DNA from: Sitta carolinensis
Taxonomy: Eukaryota > Chordata > Aves > Passeriformes > Sittidae
NCBI GenBank assembly: GCA_032173965.1
Contig: CM063284.1
Coordinates: 65,222,863-65,286,862 of the forward strand
Reading direction: 5' to 3'
DNA length: 64,000 bases
In this document: piece after piece, positions 40,401 through 54,546 of the stretch
Layout of the letters: every line of letters begins with the position of its first letter
Position numbering within the stretch: position 1 is the stretch's first letter
Made by a program: the position numbers and the translations under genes
The notes under the pieces: generated by a model
The model's database searches: none
What the model was told of the DNA's origin: nothing
Seen by the model: the letters and a program-made list of their open reading frames with translations, nothing else

Positions 40401-41170
40401 CCCTAACTTCATATTGTGCAATTCATCCATAGGAAGCCAGGCCTTACACATCTTACCTTGCAAACCTCTGTGGTTTTTGAAGTGTTTGAGATTGTGCCTA
40501 TCCATAGGCAATCTGTTTCTGTAGCCATTGCACCTGGTACACCTTATCCTTCTTCAGATCCTGAATTGCTGTCACAAGGCTAAGGATTTAAAACTAAATT
40601 GACCCCTTCTTTTGACACTGGATCAATGCCCCCGTGAAGTGTGTGCTGCCGTGAAGAATCATGAGTGAAATGCATTTCCTAATGTATGGTTTGCTTTTAC
40701 TGCTGCTTCAGTGAAACACGGAGTGCTTACTTACAAAGGTCAGTGGCATGAAACATCTATCAAAAGTTTTTCTATGAAAACAAATCAGAGCATGCTTAAA
40801 ATAACAGTAATTCTCCTGAAGAGCTGGCAAATACTATTTGGAAGTGAGACAGGGAATACTCTCTCCATCCATAAATCAAGATGCCACAGAAAATAGCAAC
40901 AGAATTTCTTCATATTCTCCTTTCTTATACCTTCATCCCTTCTCTCATGATATCATTGCCCCAGAAAAATGATGAACACTTACAGGAAGAAAGTTCTTCT
41001 ACTGCCAAGCCTGTTCAATACATGTCATCCTTCAGATTGTACTAATAGCTTGTTCTGGTGGCATTTGCAATATGAACAACCATCTGCGAAGTCTGAAATC
41101 ATCAACAGACTTCTAAATATATCCTGCATAATTGAAAGGTTTTGAAATGGCCATGTCAGGGTTTGGGGGG

Positions 41171-41176
41171 TTGTTT

Positions 41177-41207
<31 letters not shown>

Positions 41208-41210
41208 TTT
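41171..41210 (+). repeat. T-rich tract with 26-T run
   Basis: TTGTTTGTTTTTTC is followed by 26 uninterrupted T. It reads as poly-Lys on the - strand in a spurious open frame. Confidence 0.95.
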
Positions 41211-44200
41211 CTTATGTTTTGTTTGGTTTCTTTTTATTCTAAGTGTCTTTTGGCTTAGGTAAAACATTCCAGAGATTTTAAGATAGGCATATTGGCAAAG
41301 GTTAATTTAAAACCCTGGACATGTGCTAACTAAAGCTGTGGTAGTGCTCATCTAGCTAAGGAATATTGTTAACTTAAGCTATTATCCTAAAATTGCCATG
41401 TTCTAAAATAACCCCAGGTCTCCCAATAAAAGATGGGACTACACCAGTACAACTTTCCCCCTTTCTTCACTCTGGTTGCAACACAAAGTCCTCATAGCAG
41501 GAAAGCATGAACAACAATATCCTGTAAGATAGACATATTTGTAAGAATATTGCACATCTTCAGCTTGAAATTCCTTACTGGTCCCTGGCAGATTGCCTTT
41601 CCTAGAGCACCATGGAACAATAAGGAGAGGCGATTTTACTGTTGTATACCCGTATGTTTCCACTCACTCCTAAAAGCCGAGAGGCACATTCTCTGTTCTG
41701 GTGTCCTTTTGTCTGCCATAAGTCAGTTATTTCTTTTTTCTTATATAACTAAAATGAGATATAAATGCACAGAGTCAGACAAGTACTGCATGTCCATAAA
41801 GCACCTGGAAAAAGATATCCAGGGATAGGGAGAAAACAATAATTTTGCTTGCCTATAATATAATAGTGGGGCTTTTTCTTTTAATTAATTTTTAAAATAG
41901 ATTTTTAAAAAGTAGTTATAGGCAGCATAATTTCTGTCTCATGTTGCATGAATGTAAAGTTGTCTGCTCCATAGCTCATTTAAAGAATCCAGCCAAAAGT
42001 AAACCTAGGAGAAAAGGAATATCTGACAGTACATATGCATAGCTTCATATTTGTAATATCAACTATCTCAGGCAGTTCAAGACAAATAATTTTGGATACC
42101 TTGCAGAAAGCGTTATTGGAACTGGGGACAGAGAGGAGAATTATGCAGGGACATACTGTAATTTCACATCAGAACGTAAATGAAAACATGAAATAAAGTG
42201 TCATCCTAAAAAAACCCATGAAGTCAGAGAGAATTTAAAGCTATTTGAAAAAAAAATTATACTCACCAAAAAAGAGGCATATAGTCAGCATAGGTGCCAG
42301 CAAACCACACCATGAATAAGACCTGGCAGACTGCTGAAACTTAAAAACCCTTTAAGTGCTCTATTAAGAGAAACTGAATATATTGTGTGTGATGCAGGAC
42401 TGCCACACACTGGGAATCACTCCTCCATCCCAGCTTGTGTTACTCTAATAAATATATATGCCTATGAGACAGGGCACACCTTTGCTTTGTATCAAAACAC
42501 CTCAGCTGACTATGGCAATGAAAAGAATGGATCCCATATTTTTACTTAATCTCATGTTCGCTGTAAGGCGGGAGCTACTGGAGGCTAGGGGGACCAGTTG
42601 GGAGCAGGAACCAGTGCAGGTAGGAAGCAGCCTCTAAGGAGAGTCCTGCTGCAAAAACCACATCGAGGACCTGTGAAAGAGATGGCAACAAAGTAGCGGC
42701 TCTTAGTGAGTAAGGACTATTGAGAAAGAAACTAGCCTTAAAGATATTCATACTTGGAACTTGGGTCAGTCCAGCACTGATCACTGCCTACACACCACTC
42801 CCTGTGCTGCTCATAAAAGCAGAGACTGGACAGGCAGTGGGGAGATTTCACAGAATATTCACTGCCACAGAAAGGAGCACCCAAAACTTCCACCATGTTT
42901 AGTTTTTGCATGGCTCTTTTTCACTACAGACTAACAATGAATATTATGGCATTCCACCCTATCCCCCCAAAGTGTGCATGCTCCTGTGTTGAGCCTTTAT
43001 TTTTATATAACCATTGGAGCCAGGCAATTCAACCATGCCCTCATTAAATTACGTGTTTGTGAAACTGAGCCTGGAAAGGGAAATTTCCTGGCAAATACAG
43101 AAGAGAAGCTGGAAAGATCAATTGATATAACCTGTTCATGACCCATCTGTTATTCAGAGGAAGCAATTGAGCAGACAGTGTTACAATCACTAATACTTTC
43201 ACACAGGTGCAGCACCATCTGCTTCTGCTCTTTTTTGGCATGGGGCTATTAGATGTTCAGTCTTAACTCCCTGATTTATATATAGGATGAAATTGGTAGG
43301 CTGAACCTTTACAAACCAAGGGAAATCAGTGTCGAACACTTGAAGGAAGATCAGAGCAGAGAACACTTAAGAAACCTCAGACTAGGCTCTATCTTGCAGA
43401 CCTATGGTATAAAGTTCGTAACAGGCATTTTATCAAAGAGCAGATTTACTTTTGAAAGCCTCAAATGCACATTTTTACAGGTAAATCAGGTTCTTTGTTT
43501 AGCTGACACTGAGACTTCACTGAAAGAGGTTGTCCCCTTCTCTCAGGTGGAGAGAGAAGTCAGTGAAACAAGCTCTTGACCAGCCATAGCTGCACATGTC
43601 TACCCTGACTGCTCTGCTCAGGAGTACTGGGTGTTCAGAGGGTTAGGCTGGACTGTTTGCTCTCAGAAGGATATCCATGCTTGTTCCTCCTGAGCTTCCC
43701 AAACTCAGTCTGACCTTTGAGTATGAACTTGTTTTGCAATAGGTCAGACTATTAAGCCTTTTGTTTGGTTGGTTTGGTTTTTAAATTAAGGGTGATGTCT
43801 TCAAAACTCATAGCTCTACAAGTTTCAAGTTCAAAACTGGAACTGTGTGAACTTACTCAATGGCTCTTCCACCACTTGTAAGTTCATGTTTTGACATGGA
43901 ACAATGATCACTCATGCAATCTCTGGCATTAAATACCTGCTTGTTTTACTCTTTCTGTTAAATTACTGAAGTAATAAATCTCTCCTTTACAGTTTATTTA
44001 AAGTACCTTCCAAGCACATGATCCACACGCTACATTGTTTGTGCTTAGAGGCCCCTCAGCAAAAGCAAGAGCATTCAACTATTGGATTGTAAACTTACTA
44101 GAAAATTCACTCTTCAGACTTATGGTAAAAGGCAGAATATTGCTGTTATTGGCATTGTTGAAAGTTTACAGCAGGGACTCACCATTTATTTTTTCAACTT

Positions 44201-47200
44201 GATGTTTCCACGGGATATCTAAAAGTTGTTTATAGCTTAGATTTAACAGATTTCACCATGTTGAAAGTATTAGTTGGATGACTTCAGTGAGAAGAAGCAC
44301 TCCAAAGACTGTTTAATCTACTTGAAAAAGAAAAAGGGGTGAAAAGACCCCCACAAACAATCCCCCACAGCTTTTTAATTTGGAGATTTGAAGTCTTCTT
44401 TATCTTATTAATGTACTTGAAATCTGAACTCAAACTTGACAAAGTTAAATATAAAGAGCTGACTATTTTGCATATCCAAAAAGCAGTTAATTTGAAATTA
44501 AAAGGATTGTCATAGGCTGAAGTTCTTATTTTCCCCCAGCTGGTTCCAGGATAATACACTATTACAAAATAAATAAAAGTAGTTGTAAATCCTCAATATG
44601 AAAATGGGTGGCTTAGCTCTGGGCATATGCAATCACTGTGATTACGGGACTGTTTAGGCAGAGAAGTGGAAGTATGGGGGTTTAATGCTTACATGAGGAA
44701 TTTCAGGCACTTTCCCTCTCTACTGTAAAGCTGTTGAAGTTCACTACAGAACAGTTTGGAATCTTTCCCACGGGACACAGAGTCCTGTGAAATAGCTCTA
44801 CTTTTAGTGGGAACTGGTAAGTTTCTCTTGCAGTTGACTGAGATTTTAATGTGACTTTGATGATCTGGCTGTTTTCAGGCTGATCCTCCTTAGACATGCC
44901 AGTTAAGGCATCAGTTGACCAAGATCCTCTCTGCCTGCAAAATAATTACTCTGACTTCCAAACCCTTGGGAAGCACTTTGCAAAGATTCAGATGCAAGAC
45001 CCTGTTTTGGCACTGAAGTGCTTCTTCCTGAAGTATCTCATATCTCAATCTGACCAATTAGAAAGCTAAGGAGGACTTCACTTTCCAAAACACACAGTGA
45101 AATGGGAGCATTTAATGCAATGCCTGTGCAAGAGAGAGGAAAGCCTAAAGTTGGCCTGTGGGATTCTGAATCCCAGCCTAGAGGAGCGAACACAGATGGC
45201 AAAACCGTCACATTCAGTACCTGAAGGACTCCCGGTTCTACAGGCCCACTTTGTCAGCCTGCAAAAGCTGCAGAGTCAGAGCTGCACTGCATGGGGAGAA
45301 AGGAAAGCATGTTCCAAAAGAAAGCATGTGCTGTGGCAAGTCAAGTAGAAGTATAGCCTCACGAAGAAATTCCCTTCTGTCGCGGTTTGTTGCACACTTC
45401 CACTTTACTGATTCCTTACTACCTCTCACCAGGCAAAATCTTGTGCCCTGAACTCCCGAGCCAATGCACTATTGCTCTTTTCCTTTATTTGGAAAAACAC
45501 CCACCACCACTACCACCAAATCTGCATTTCTTGTTTGAGTGAGGTAAATAGTAATTTAACATAAGTGTTCAAGATCTGGATTTTCTCATCTGCGCCTGTA
45601 GTTTTTAGTTTGAATTTTAGAAATATTCGTGTCATATAGTACAATGTTAAACATGCGACCAGGAATAAATAATAAATAATACCTTGAGTACCAGACATCA
45701 TAAACAAAGATAAAGTTAAGAGGGAAAATGTGAGAACGAATAATTTCAGTCTGTCCTCAGCTTTTAAATGCTAAGACTATTTAGCTTTGTAGACATAATA
45801 TTCAGAAGCAGCATTATAACAGGATTGTTGCTTTGGTCATTATCTAGAAGAGCAGTGTGGGAGGAAAGGCGAGAGAAAGGAGGAAAAGAAATCATGGGCA
45901 GGCCAAGATCTCCATCTAGTGACAGAACTTCTGCTTTGCACGGGGTTTGCTTAAATACCAAACTCCTGGCGCTGGAGAGACAAACCATCCAACTCTTATA
46001 CAATGGTCCTCTAAAGGAACGATTATATGTAGCTTTAGGATTAGGAAAAAAATTCATAGCATACGATCTGGTACACTGAAGTACATTGTACTTCTTTGGT
46101 TCTTTTTGTTGGCTTATTTTAAAAACTATCAAGAAATATATTTTTTTTGTATTTGTGGAAAAGCAGTGTGGCAAAGCACCTGTTCTAATACTCCCCTAAG
46201 TAACAATTTAGATGAAAACAACTTAAAGATTATTTTAACTGGAACGGGTTTTTAAGTAATTATTTTGTCATTAGTTAATATAGGCATGAGTTTTCTAAAC
46301 TGGTGGGATCCCAAAACACACAGAATAAGTACTACATGGAAGAGGAAGTGTTCCTTCTGCATGAGGGAAACAGCCACGGGTGTGTACCTTTGTGCAGCCC
46401 CTGACTCTGAAGGAGAGCTGGGTGAAGTATGAAGATTGTCTGGAACCTGTCTTTAATTCTTCCAGCACAATAAGTTATTCTTTTCTTCCATATCTCACTG
46501 TTTTCTTTCCCTTCCTATACAGAACCACCATAATTAAAAATGCTATACTTGAGGCATGATCTTTGACATGGATGTCTACCTTTTTATATTCGGAATAATA
46601 AACTCTCCCAGCCTTCCAGATGAAGCTCATGCTGCCACCCTTCTTGTTATTTCAGCATCTTTTTCCCCCATTATGAGAAATACACCTTCCCTTGCTCCCT
46701 TTCACACTCTACAAAGATGCTCACCATAATTCAGCTTATGCTGGTCTTGCCCACCCCATCTCTTGCTCTGCTTCCCCATCCTAAGTTCCATGCTTTTATT
46801 TCAAGATATTCCAAAGTATGTGTCGCTCAAGCCTGTCACGCACATAATGCACTGTCAGGGCATTTTCACCCACATCCAATGAGCCTGTCACATCATTGTC
46901 TGGCAGGGTCTGTAACTTCTCAAGCACTGTTATGCTTTATCCCTAATCACTCAAGTTACTTAGCTATGTGATAACAGCCTCAATTTTGACTTTTTTAAAA
47001 CAATTTTCTAAGCCCTATCATTTTAGCTTGCTGAACAATGCTATTGCCTTGTACTTCCCATCCTACCTTTACATGACTGCTTTCTACAGTCTTACATTAG
47101 TTACAGCCTCTGTAGGATAGGCCCTGTGCATGCATGCCAGCACAAGATGGGAACAGTCAGGGAAAGGCTCTAGGCTGTCCAGTGCTAGGAGCAGGGCTCC

Positions 47201-48028
47201 ACACCTCTCCCAGGGTAGGTAGGGAGCAACAAATAACCTCTAATGAGCTAGGGTACTTGAAATTGTACTAAAAGCAGAAGCTGTGCCTGGCAAGGTTTGG
47301 GAATGGAAAGGCATCCATTAGCTGTAACTGCTCTAACACTAAAGAGAGAACAAACAGTGCAGGCATTAGAAACATTCTTTTTTAAGGCACCTTTTTTTTT
47401 TTTTAGATAGCACCAGGGACAGTTTAGGCAGCTCTAAAGAAGAATGTAACCACAGTACAAAAGTGCTGCTCAGCTGACAGTCAGGCACTGTGCAAAGGAA
47501 CAGTTTAGTCTGGTTCTGAAACAGTTGTGTTGGGATAAATTCCATGTTAAATAGGAAGCTATATGCTCAGACTACTGATTACTCTGGCTCCCCTTCCACT
47601 GATAACATTTCAAGCTGCTATTCTACAATAATATTTTCAGTCAGCTTTTCACAATTTTAAAAACCCCTGATAGTGCCAGTATCTATCATGCCTGGAATGT
47701 CAGTAATCAGTGTTGTTCTATTATCCATCAACAGAGTTGGGCTGACACATGCCATAATTTATTTGGACAAAATGAACATACTTGAAATAAAAATCATGTC
47801 CTCATGCTCCCTGAATAGTTTAAACTTGTATCCTATTTTACAGTTCAGCAAGCTTCACCTACACTGTATGTCTGTGCCCCAAGCTTACTAGGAATACTTG
47901 AAAAATAACAAATACTTCTAAAAGAAAAGGCAGACCCTACCATCATTTACAAGTATAGCCAGGAAGAGAAGCTCGAGTAAATATGGATATACATATTTAT
48001 GTGTTTACATTTATATATATGTTTGTAG

Positions 48029-48053
48029 ACATATTATATATGTTATAATATGT
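48029..48053. repeat. Perfect inverted repeat, 10-bp arms, 5-nt loop
   Basis: ACATATTATA, spacer TATGT, then the exact reverse complement TATAATATGT. It sits in an AT-rich block, so chance is a real explanation. Confidence 0.85.
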
Positions 48054-48339
48054 GAAACACTTTAACACGTTTATTCTGATTGCATCCAACCCACCAGAAT
48101 AATTACTTCGGGTATTCTAAAGTTGAAATATTATTTCTCTAGTGAGTCAGGAAGAGTGAAATTGGTCTAAAAACCTTTCTGGGAAGCAATGTAAGATGCA
48201 ATGCTTAACAGCATTCCCTGAAACTAAGCTTCTCAGAAAAGAAGAAAATCTGCTCTTTGGGATAATATGAGTCTTAAAAAGAAGCACATCTTATTTTTAA
48301 GAAAGAAAAAGAAAATCAGTTGTGAATGAGCCATTGTGG

Positions 48340-48650
48340 GGTCCTGGAGATAGCATTTGGCCATTACTCTTCCCGGCGTGAGGGCTGCAGTCTGGGCGCG
48401 GAGATGACTTACCTTGGAGCAGCGTTCGTGCTCTCAGCTCCTGCCGTCCCCTGGCTCCCGCTGGGGACACAGCTCGGATTTCACAGATGTTCCCGCAGAG
48501 GCCCAGCGCAGGCAGCCAGGGAGCAGGGTGCCCCTGGAACGTCCCTGCTGCCTCCAGAGGCAGAGGCAGAGCATGCCCGCTTTTTCTGCAGAGGCAGGTA
48601 CCCTACGCGCAGGGTGCAAAATTAAAGCAGCTGCTTGCTTCTGGCAGTTA
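48340..48650 (-). promoter_or_regulatory. GC-rich patch with consensus splice donor on the - strand
   Basis: A roughly 300-base GC-rich patch with scattered CpG stands out from AT-rich flanks. Read on the - strand it contains GCTCCAAG/GTAAGTCATC at 48413/48412, a near-perfect splice donor. Such a GC-rich block ending in a strong donor resembles the first exon of a transcript running on the - strand. The open frames here (48326-48738 on both strands) have no recognisable domain. It could also be a chance donor in GC-rich intergenic DNA. Confidence 0.3.
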
Positions 48651-48824
48651 CTCTGAAAGAGATACTTTTGCACAGCATTGCGTTGTGCCTTACCCAAGTT
48701 CCTCCAGAGTTTATAATCGGAAGTTTCAGGTATTTTGAATCCTTTCCTCTAGATTGATTTCCCTTTCTGTGCCTCCATCGCTCACAGTAAAAGCTCATCT
48801 TGAAAGTAACTTTAACTTACAAAC

Positions 48825-48985
48825 TGAAAAACCCAAAACCAAAACTTCAAGTGCACAAAACACAAAACAAAACAAAAAACCCAAACCAAACCAAATCAAA
48901 CCAAACCAAACCAAAACACCCCCCCCAAAAACAAAAAAAAACCCAAAACAAACAAATAAACAAAAAAAAAACCCCACAACCCACC
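48825..48985 (+). repeat. C/A-only low-complexity tract, (CCAAA)n-like
   Basis: A stretch composed almost entirely of A and C, with tandem CCAAA/CAAAC units at 48880-48915, a C8 run near 48920-48927, and further A/C sequence. Open frames through it are Lys/Pro/Asn/Gln-rich and have no coding meaning. Confidence 0.9.
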
Positions 48986-48989
48986 ACTA

Positions 48990-49700
48990 CTTTGAGACAA
49001 AGCGATCTGGTTTTAGACTCTCTAAAGCCCCTTAAGCACTTCCTAAGCCATCTCTACAAGCAGTCTGCATGGAAGACACATAGATTTATTAGTGAGTGTT
49101 TTCAGACAGATTATTTAAGAAAATATAAAGCAAATCAAACTTTTTTTCCCTTAAAATGAGCAATACAAAGCTTACACTAGTCTGTCAAAAAGGCATCTCC
49201 AAGAGATAATAACTAATCATGGTGAATTAGATTTCCTTAAAAATTAAGTACATGGGACAAAAGCAGGAATAACTAGCAGCTATACACCTCAGCAGGACCA
49301 CAAAAAACCCCAAAACTATAAAAACATTTACATCATGTTGACTAAACTTACTTTTCCCAAAGTTTTCCCTTGTGAGCTGACTTAACCTGATGAACTATAT
49401 CAATCTGGTTCTCATTTCTGCAACCAATTTGTTTTCTAAACTACATACACCCAGTTTCATAAACAAATCCTTATTATAACCACAGAAGCACTTGCCTCAG
49501 TTTCTGCTGTAACTAGCCATTTGCAGATGTTTCATTTGCTCAGGCATTTTTTTTCCCACACACTAAAGTTTAACTATAAGAAACAGAAGTCGTAAGTGAT
49601 AGAGCTGAGTGTGGAAACAATGGAGAAATGAAGGTATTGCCCATAACACACTTCAGTCTTGTGCTAACACAGGTACCAGTGAGGGTTTTTTTCTATCTAT
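48990..49700. other. Intergenic, nothing recognised
   Basis: AT-rich sequence between the A/C tract and the presumed far end of the TMEM170B transcript. No features recognised. Confidence 0.5.
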
Positions 49701-52700
49701 AAATCACAATTAAGACAATTGCAGGAACACGCCACTGTGGTCTACAAGAAGGTATATAATTTAATTACTAATTTTAGCTTTATTTTATGTGTACATCTGT
49801 ATATTTCAACCAGATTCACAAAATGTAAAACTTATGTTACCAGAGTATTTCATACAGAGGTTGACACATAGCTTCATGGATGTGTCTTAGAACACTTAGA
49901 ACATGCAATAAGCTACAAAAAGTTTATGAAAATATTTTAATAGAAAATTTTTGTTAAATAAAGGAGCATGAGAAATCATGTTTAACTTGCAAATTCTGTT
50001 TATAAGCTACTATGAGACATTTCCTACCACCAAAAAAAGAAAAGAAATATAAATAACTACTTAAAGAGTCTTTAAATCTTACAATTGGACCACTGTGTCT
50101 GCATTTTAAAGAATGGAAATGGAAATTGTGCAGAAGAATGTTTTACTTTAAATAATTGTCCAACTGTTATTGCTGTTTTTCAAAGACCTGAAAGCATGCA
50201 ATGAAAACTTCAAACTAAACAGACAGCTGAATAGACATATTTAGGTTGTTAACATAAGTAAAATGCAAAAGATAACTACAAAAGTTTCTCAAAATGTTGT
50301 GGTTTGTTTTAGTTTTTTTTAATATGTACATAGAGAACTGTACACAAACAGGGAAATAAAAAAAGTTGTTTAAAAATGAAATATAGTAGTATACAGTATT
50401 TACAGCTTAAATGCCACCCATTTTTAACTGGAGCTAAGCTATTACAAGAGCATGCAGTACATCCACAACTCAAAACAAGTACCTTTTGCACACTATAAAA
50501 GAGACCTGTACAAAGCAATTAACTAAATCTTAAATCACTTTTCTCCATCACTGTTGTTGCTATATTTGAGCTTCATAACAATGCCTAGGTCACAACACTT
50601 TAGCTTAGGTAACTTCATAAAGTGAAGACATGAACATCTATTTCTAATACAAGTTTGAAGAATGCATTCTATCAACAAGACAGTTCATGGTGAGATACCA
50701 ACAATGTTCTATTGTTTAAGTCATGCTTGATGAAAAGCTGTTCTGAAGAAGCACAAGTCTGTCAGTGGACTAATGGATATTTTTTACCTTTGTCTTTTTT
50801 AAAGATTTTCAAATTCTGGTTTTCTTCTTTTCCTATTCATTCAGACAAATCCAAATGTATAATACTTGTATTTGTAAAGCTTATAGGACAACTGTTGAAG
50901 TTATCAATACACATGCTAAATACTTTTTTCTAACTGTAAAATAGGTATTTATTCTTAGTGATTTCTGTAAGCACTTCTGAAGAATTGTGTGCTATTCTTT
51001 ATATCATCAGAGTCAAAAGTTTAGTTCTATAGATACCTGATTATGGTCTAAAACACCCAAAATATTAAGGACCTTCAGAACTTCATTTTCTGTATAAAAT
51101 TTAGGCACATTTTAAACAAGTAAAACCTCTAGCCAAGAAATTTTAAAAGGTTTTAGATTTTTAGGTCCCATATACCTTATATTGATGGATAATCCAGAAC
51201 AGATTTTACAGTGTTGATACTAAATATCTCAAGTAAACCTAGAGACTTAGGTCTCACTCAAATCAAAAGGAGTGCCATTTTTATCAGTCAAGTATTGTTT
51301 ATTTTACTGAAAATATCTCTTCAGTATTTACTTTGCTTTATATTTGGTGTTTTCCAGTCCACAGAAGAAGCACAAAAGTACATACTATCCATTCCCTTCA
51401 ACAGCTGTCAAATCCTGCTAGGATTCATGCAGTAGCTTCCTAAAAGTCTTCAGTAATTACAAGATTAACAACTAGAAGTGACAAAATGTGTGCTCCTGAA
51501 AGAAAATACTTCTTAAGATCATTTTCTTAGAATGTAATTGTTCTTTTAGCTACTATACTGGGAGAATAGCCCAAGCAGCAATACATCTTCACAGGCTTTG
51601 AGATGTCCTTGTGATTACATTTAGAATTAGTTCATGTGTAACTTCAGGCACAACTGTGGGAAACAGCAGAAACAACATGCTTCCTGACATAATCTGTCAC
51701 AATTTTAGGATATCAAACTTGTGTGTTCAGGTTGATTTCTACTTTCTATAATAACTTCATTTTCCCAAAATTATGTGCAGTTACATACACAAATTAATGA
51801 ACCCTGATGAAGATTTCACTGCTGTAATAGAGTACAGAATACTTTTCCCACTGACCTTAAATGTTGTGGTGGTGGTGACCAACGTGCAACCAAATATCTG
51901 ACCTTTAGCCCAAAACAAATGTTCAGCTCTGTTAAATTCATCTCTACTCAAAGATCATTTACTCCTTCTGAAGCAACAGCTGAGGATTTGAACAGTCTTG
52001 CCACCTTGGGCTGCTCCCAATCTAGACTAAAAAAAAAGCTATAATTCAAAAGGTATCCCATCAATATGCTGATTAAATTGTGTGTTAAATTTTGGTAACT
52101 CTGGAAAAAAGCAATACTTTAGCACTTTTGTGTATGTAATACTCCATCATGATTTATGAACAACATTCAGAATTCAATTTTGTCTCAAATTGCTTGGAAT
52201 TAGATTAGGATAACAACTGTGGCCTATGTCATGTTTTTCCCCTTAACTGGAATACACATACAATGAAAAACTTATTTCTAGAAAGAGAAGAGCAACTGAA
52301 AAAAATTCTCAGGTGCACAATTGTACTTATAGGCCTTATTAGAGTCACATACTTTCTGGGGAGGGGGGCTAACTGATTAATCCACAATTCATTACACCAA
52401 GCAATACTATTGAGTCTACTTATCAGGTATTATACAAGTGTGATGTTGGATGGCCGTGTACAAAATCATGCAGTTTAATACGCTCATGATATAAATACTT
52501 AGATTTAATGCAGACAAGGCATTATTAAAATACACCTAGTGCATGAAATACATAAATGAAAACAAAAAAGAACAGTTCTTATAGTTATTAGAGCTCAGAC
52601 TCCATTAGTTTCTGCTCAAATGGCATTATATATGTCTCTCACAACAGAACTCAAACACAAATTGTAAGCAAAATAAATATCAAGGTACGATATGTTGAGA

Positions 52701-52979
52701 GGGAAACACTATTTATCAAAATCATAACAGTGTACTTCAAAAATAGAAAGCTACTTTAGACAAAATCAGATCTGTGTTGAATGTCCAAAACTGGTTAAAT
52801 TATTGGTTTCTTAAAAAAATGTCAATAGCAAATCATGGTCAGCCACAGCACACAGCTTAGTTTCATAAACTCAAAATTACCCAGAAAATTAAAGACAATA
52901 ATTATTTGGAAGCTTTTTTTCCTGAAACTTAGCTGCAGGTTTTGAATCAAAACAAAATGTTTTGATCTAGGGAGCAGGT

Positions 52980-54546
52980 CAGGCCAACCAAAGTGGTGCC
53001 ATATGTTCCTTAGCTACTTCCCAAGATGAGAACCAAAAGAACAACCACCTCCAGTATATGTGTACCAATGCACAGAGATTGTGGAAGCCCTGCTGAATGC
53101 CTGAGTCAAGGTCAGAGAGGTCATCTCCAAGGGGAATCTCCAAGTAGGCTTCTGCAACTGACCTCCAAACCAAGGAAATAACACCAATTAAACAATATTT
53201 GGGTCACTTAAGAAAGCTTTGGGTCAACAGAACCTGGTTCTATGGGTGATTTTGGCTGCCTAGACACTTGTTGGAAGAACAATACAGCAGCCCACATGTT
53301 GTTATCCATCAAGTTCCTGGAGTATGTAGAGGTCATATTTGGAATACAGATGGTTAGATGTGCCAGTCAAGGGTGAGGCACTGCTGGACTTGTTACTCAC
53401 AAGCCATGGAAACCTGCTTTGTCAAATCCCAATCAGTGAGAGCCTTGATCACAGTAGTGGGATCCTGTGGAGCATGCTGAGTGAAGGTTGGTGTTAAAAC
53501 AAACATTTTAGATTTAGAAGAGGAAACTCCACTATGCTCAGAGCCCATGGGAAGGGATGTATGCCATGGAGGATAAAGAAGCTAGTGAGTGCTGGGAGTT
53601 TTTCAGCGAGAGTCTCCTGGAAACACTAAACTGTTTATCACCCTTAAGGTCAGGAAAGAGGCAGAGCAAGAGACCTCCTTGGCTTAACTGTGAACCTCTG
53701 AATCTGCTCAAAGCCAGAAGAGAAGTGTACCAGAGATGGAAAAGCAGAAAAATACACATTGAGAACTAAAAGGACATTGATATGATGAATACAGAGAACG
53801 TTAAGAAGTTTAAAAAGGACAAGGGTAAGATCTTGCACTTGGCAAAACATTATCCAGGAGTGTGGCAGAAGCTGGGATGGACCTGTGTGAAGAGCAGCTC
53901 TGTGGAAAAGGATCTGGGGCTCCTGGTGAATGAGCAGCTCTAGGTGAGTGAGCAGTATGCTTTTATGGCAAAGAAAGCCAGTGACAGGATGGACTGCATC
54001 AACGAGGGCATCACCAGCAGAGATAAAATCATCATTATCTCACTCAGTGCTTGTCATGCCACACCTGCAATACTGGGTTCTCTGTGTTCAGCTTTGGTCC
54101 TTGATATACAAAAATCTCCACAAAACCGTGAAAGGCTGGAAAGGGTCCAGAGAAAGGCCAAAGGGATAATCAAAGGTCTGGGAAGCCTGACATATGAGGA
54201 AAGGCAGAAAACTGGGTTGATTCAGCATTGAAGATAGGTTTAAGGGGGCCTTTATTGTCATATTCCAATTTTTAAAGGGTGGCTACAAAGAAGAGACTCC
54301 CTTTTTACAAGCAGTCACATGAAAAAGATGAGGGATCATGTGTACAAATTACTTTGTGATATTCCAACTGGACACTGGAATAATGACACTGGAACAAAAT
54401 CCACAGGGAAGTGTTGGACTCCCCAGCATTAGACACTTAAAAGGCCTGGCTGGTCAGGGTACTGGGCTACCTTATCTATTGCCAGGAAAGATTGAACCAG
54501 ACCATCGTTGAGGTCCCCTCCAACCTGGTATTCTATAATTCTATGA
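52980..54546 (+). mobile_element. Degenerate CR1 LINE, internally deleted
   Basis: A decayed non-LTR retrotransposon on the + strand. From about 53060 it carries a typical CR1 leader (GTGTACCAATGCACA). Near 53250-53340 the frames recover endonuclease-like residues (DFGCLDTCWKNNTA ... FLEYVE). At 53670-53745 is the linker region following the endonuclease (PPWLNCEPLNLLKARREVYQ). From about 53820 to 54230 comes the C-terminal region of ORF2 (KDLGLLVNEQL, then RLERVQRKAKGIIKGLGSLT and YEERQK). It ends at TTCTATAATTCTATGA, the ATTCTATG-type 3' terminus. The reverse-transcriptase core between linker and C-terminal part is absent, and stops and frameshifts interrupt the rest. It is dead, and lies antisense to TMEM170B. 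Confidence 0.85.

Larger units (their letters stand above)
31945..48339. other. Intergenic, simple repeats only
   Basis: About 16 kb between the convergent genes without a recognisable exon, RNA gene or LINE. It holds long A/T homopolymers (listed separately), a hexanucleotide repeat at 34494-34516, a TG run at 35988-36008, and an AT-rich stretch around 47990-48060. A 114-codon open frame at 36127-36471 has no family resemblance that I can identify. Confidence 0.6.

Noticed and set aside
48754..49159. Lys/Pro/Asn-rich open frames of 93-119 codons
   Set aside because: They are translations of the A/C-only simple-sequence tract.
53944..54231. 95-codon open frame as a host gene
   Set aside because: It is the C-terminal part of CR1 ORF2 (RLERVQRKAKG, SLTYEER), a decayed transposon.
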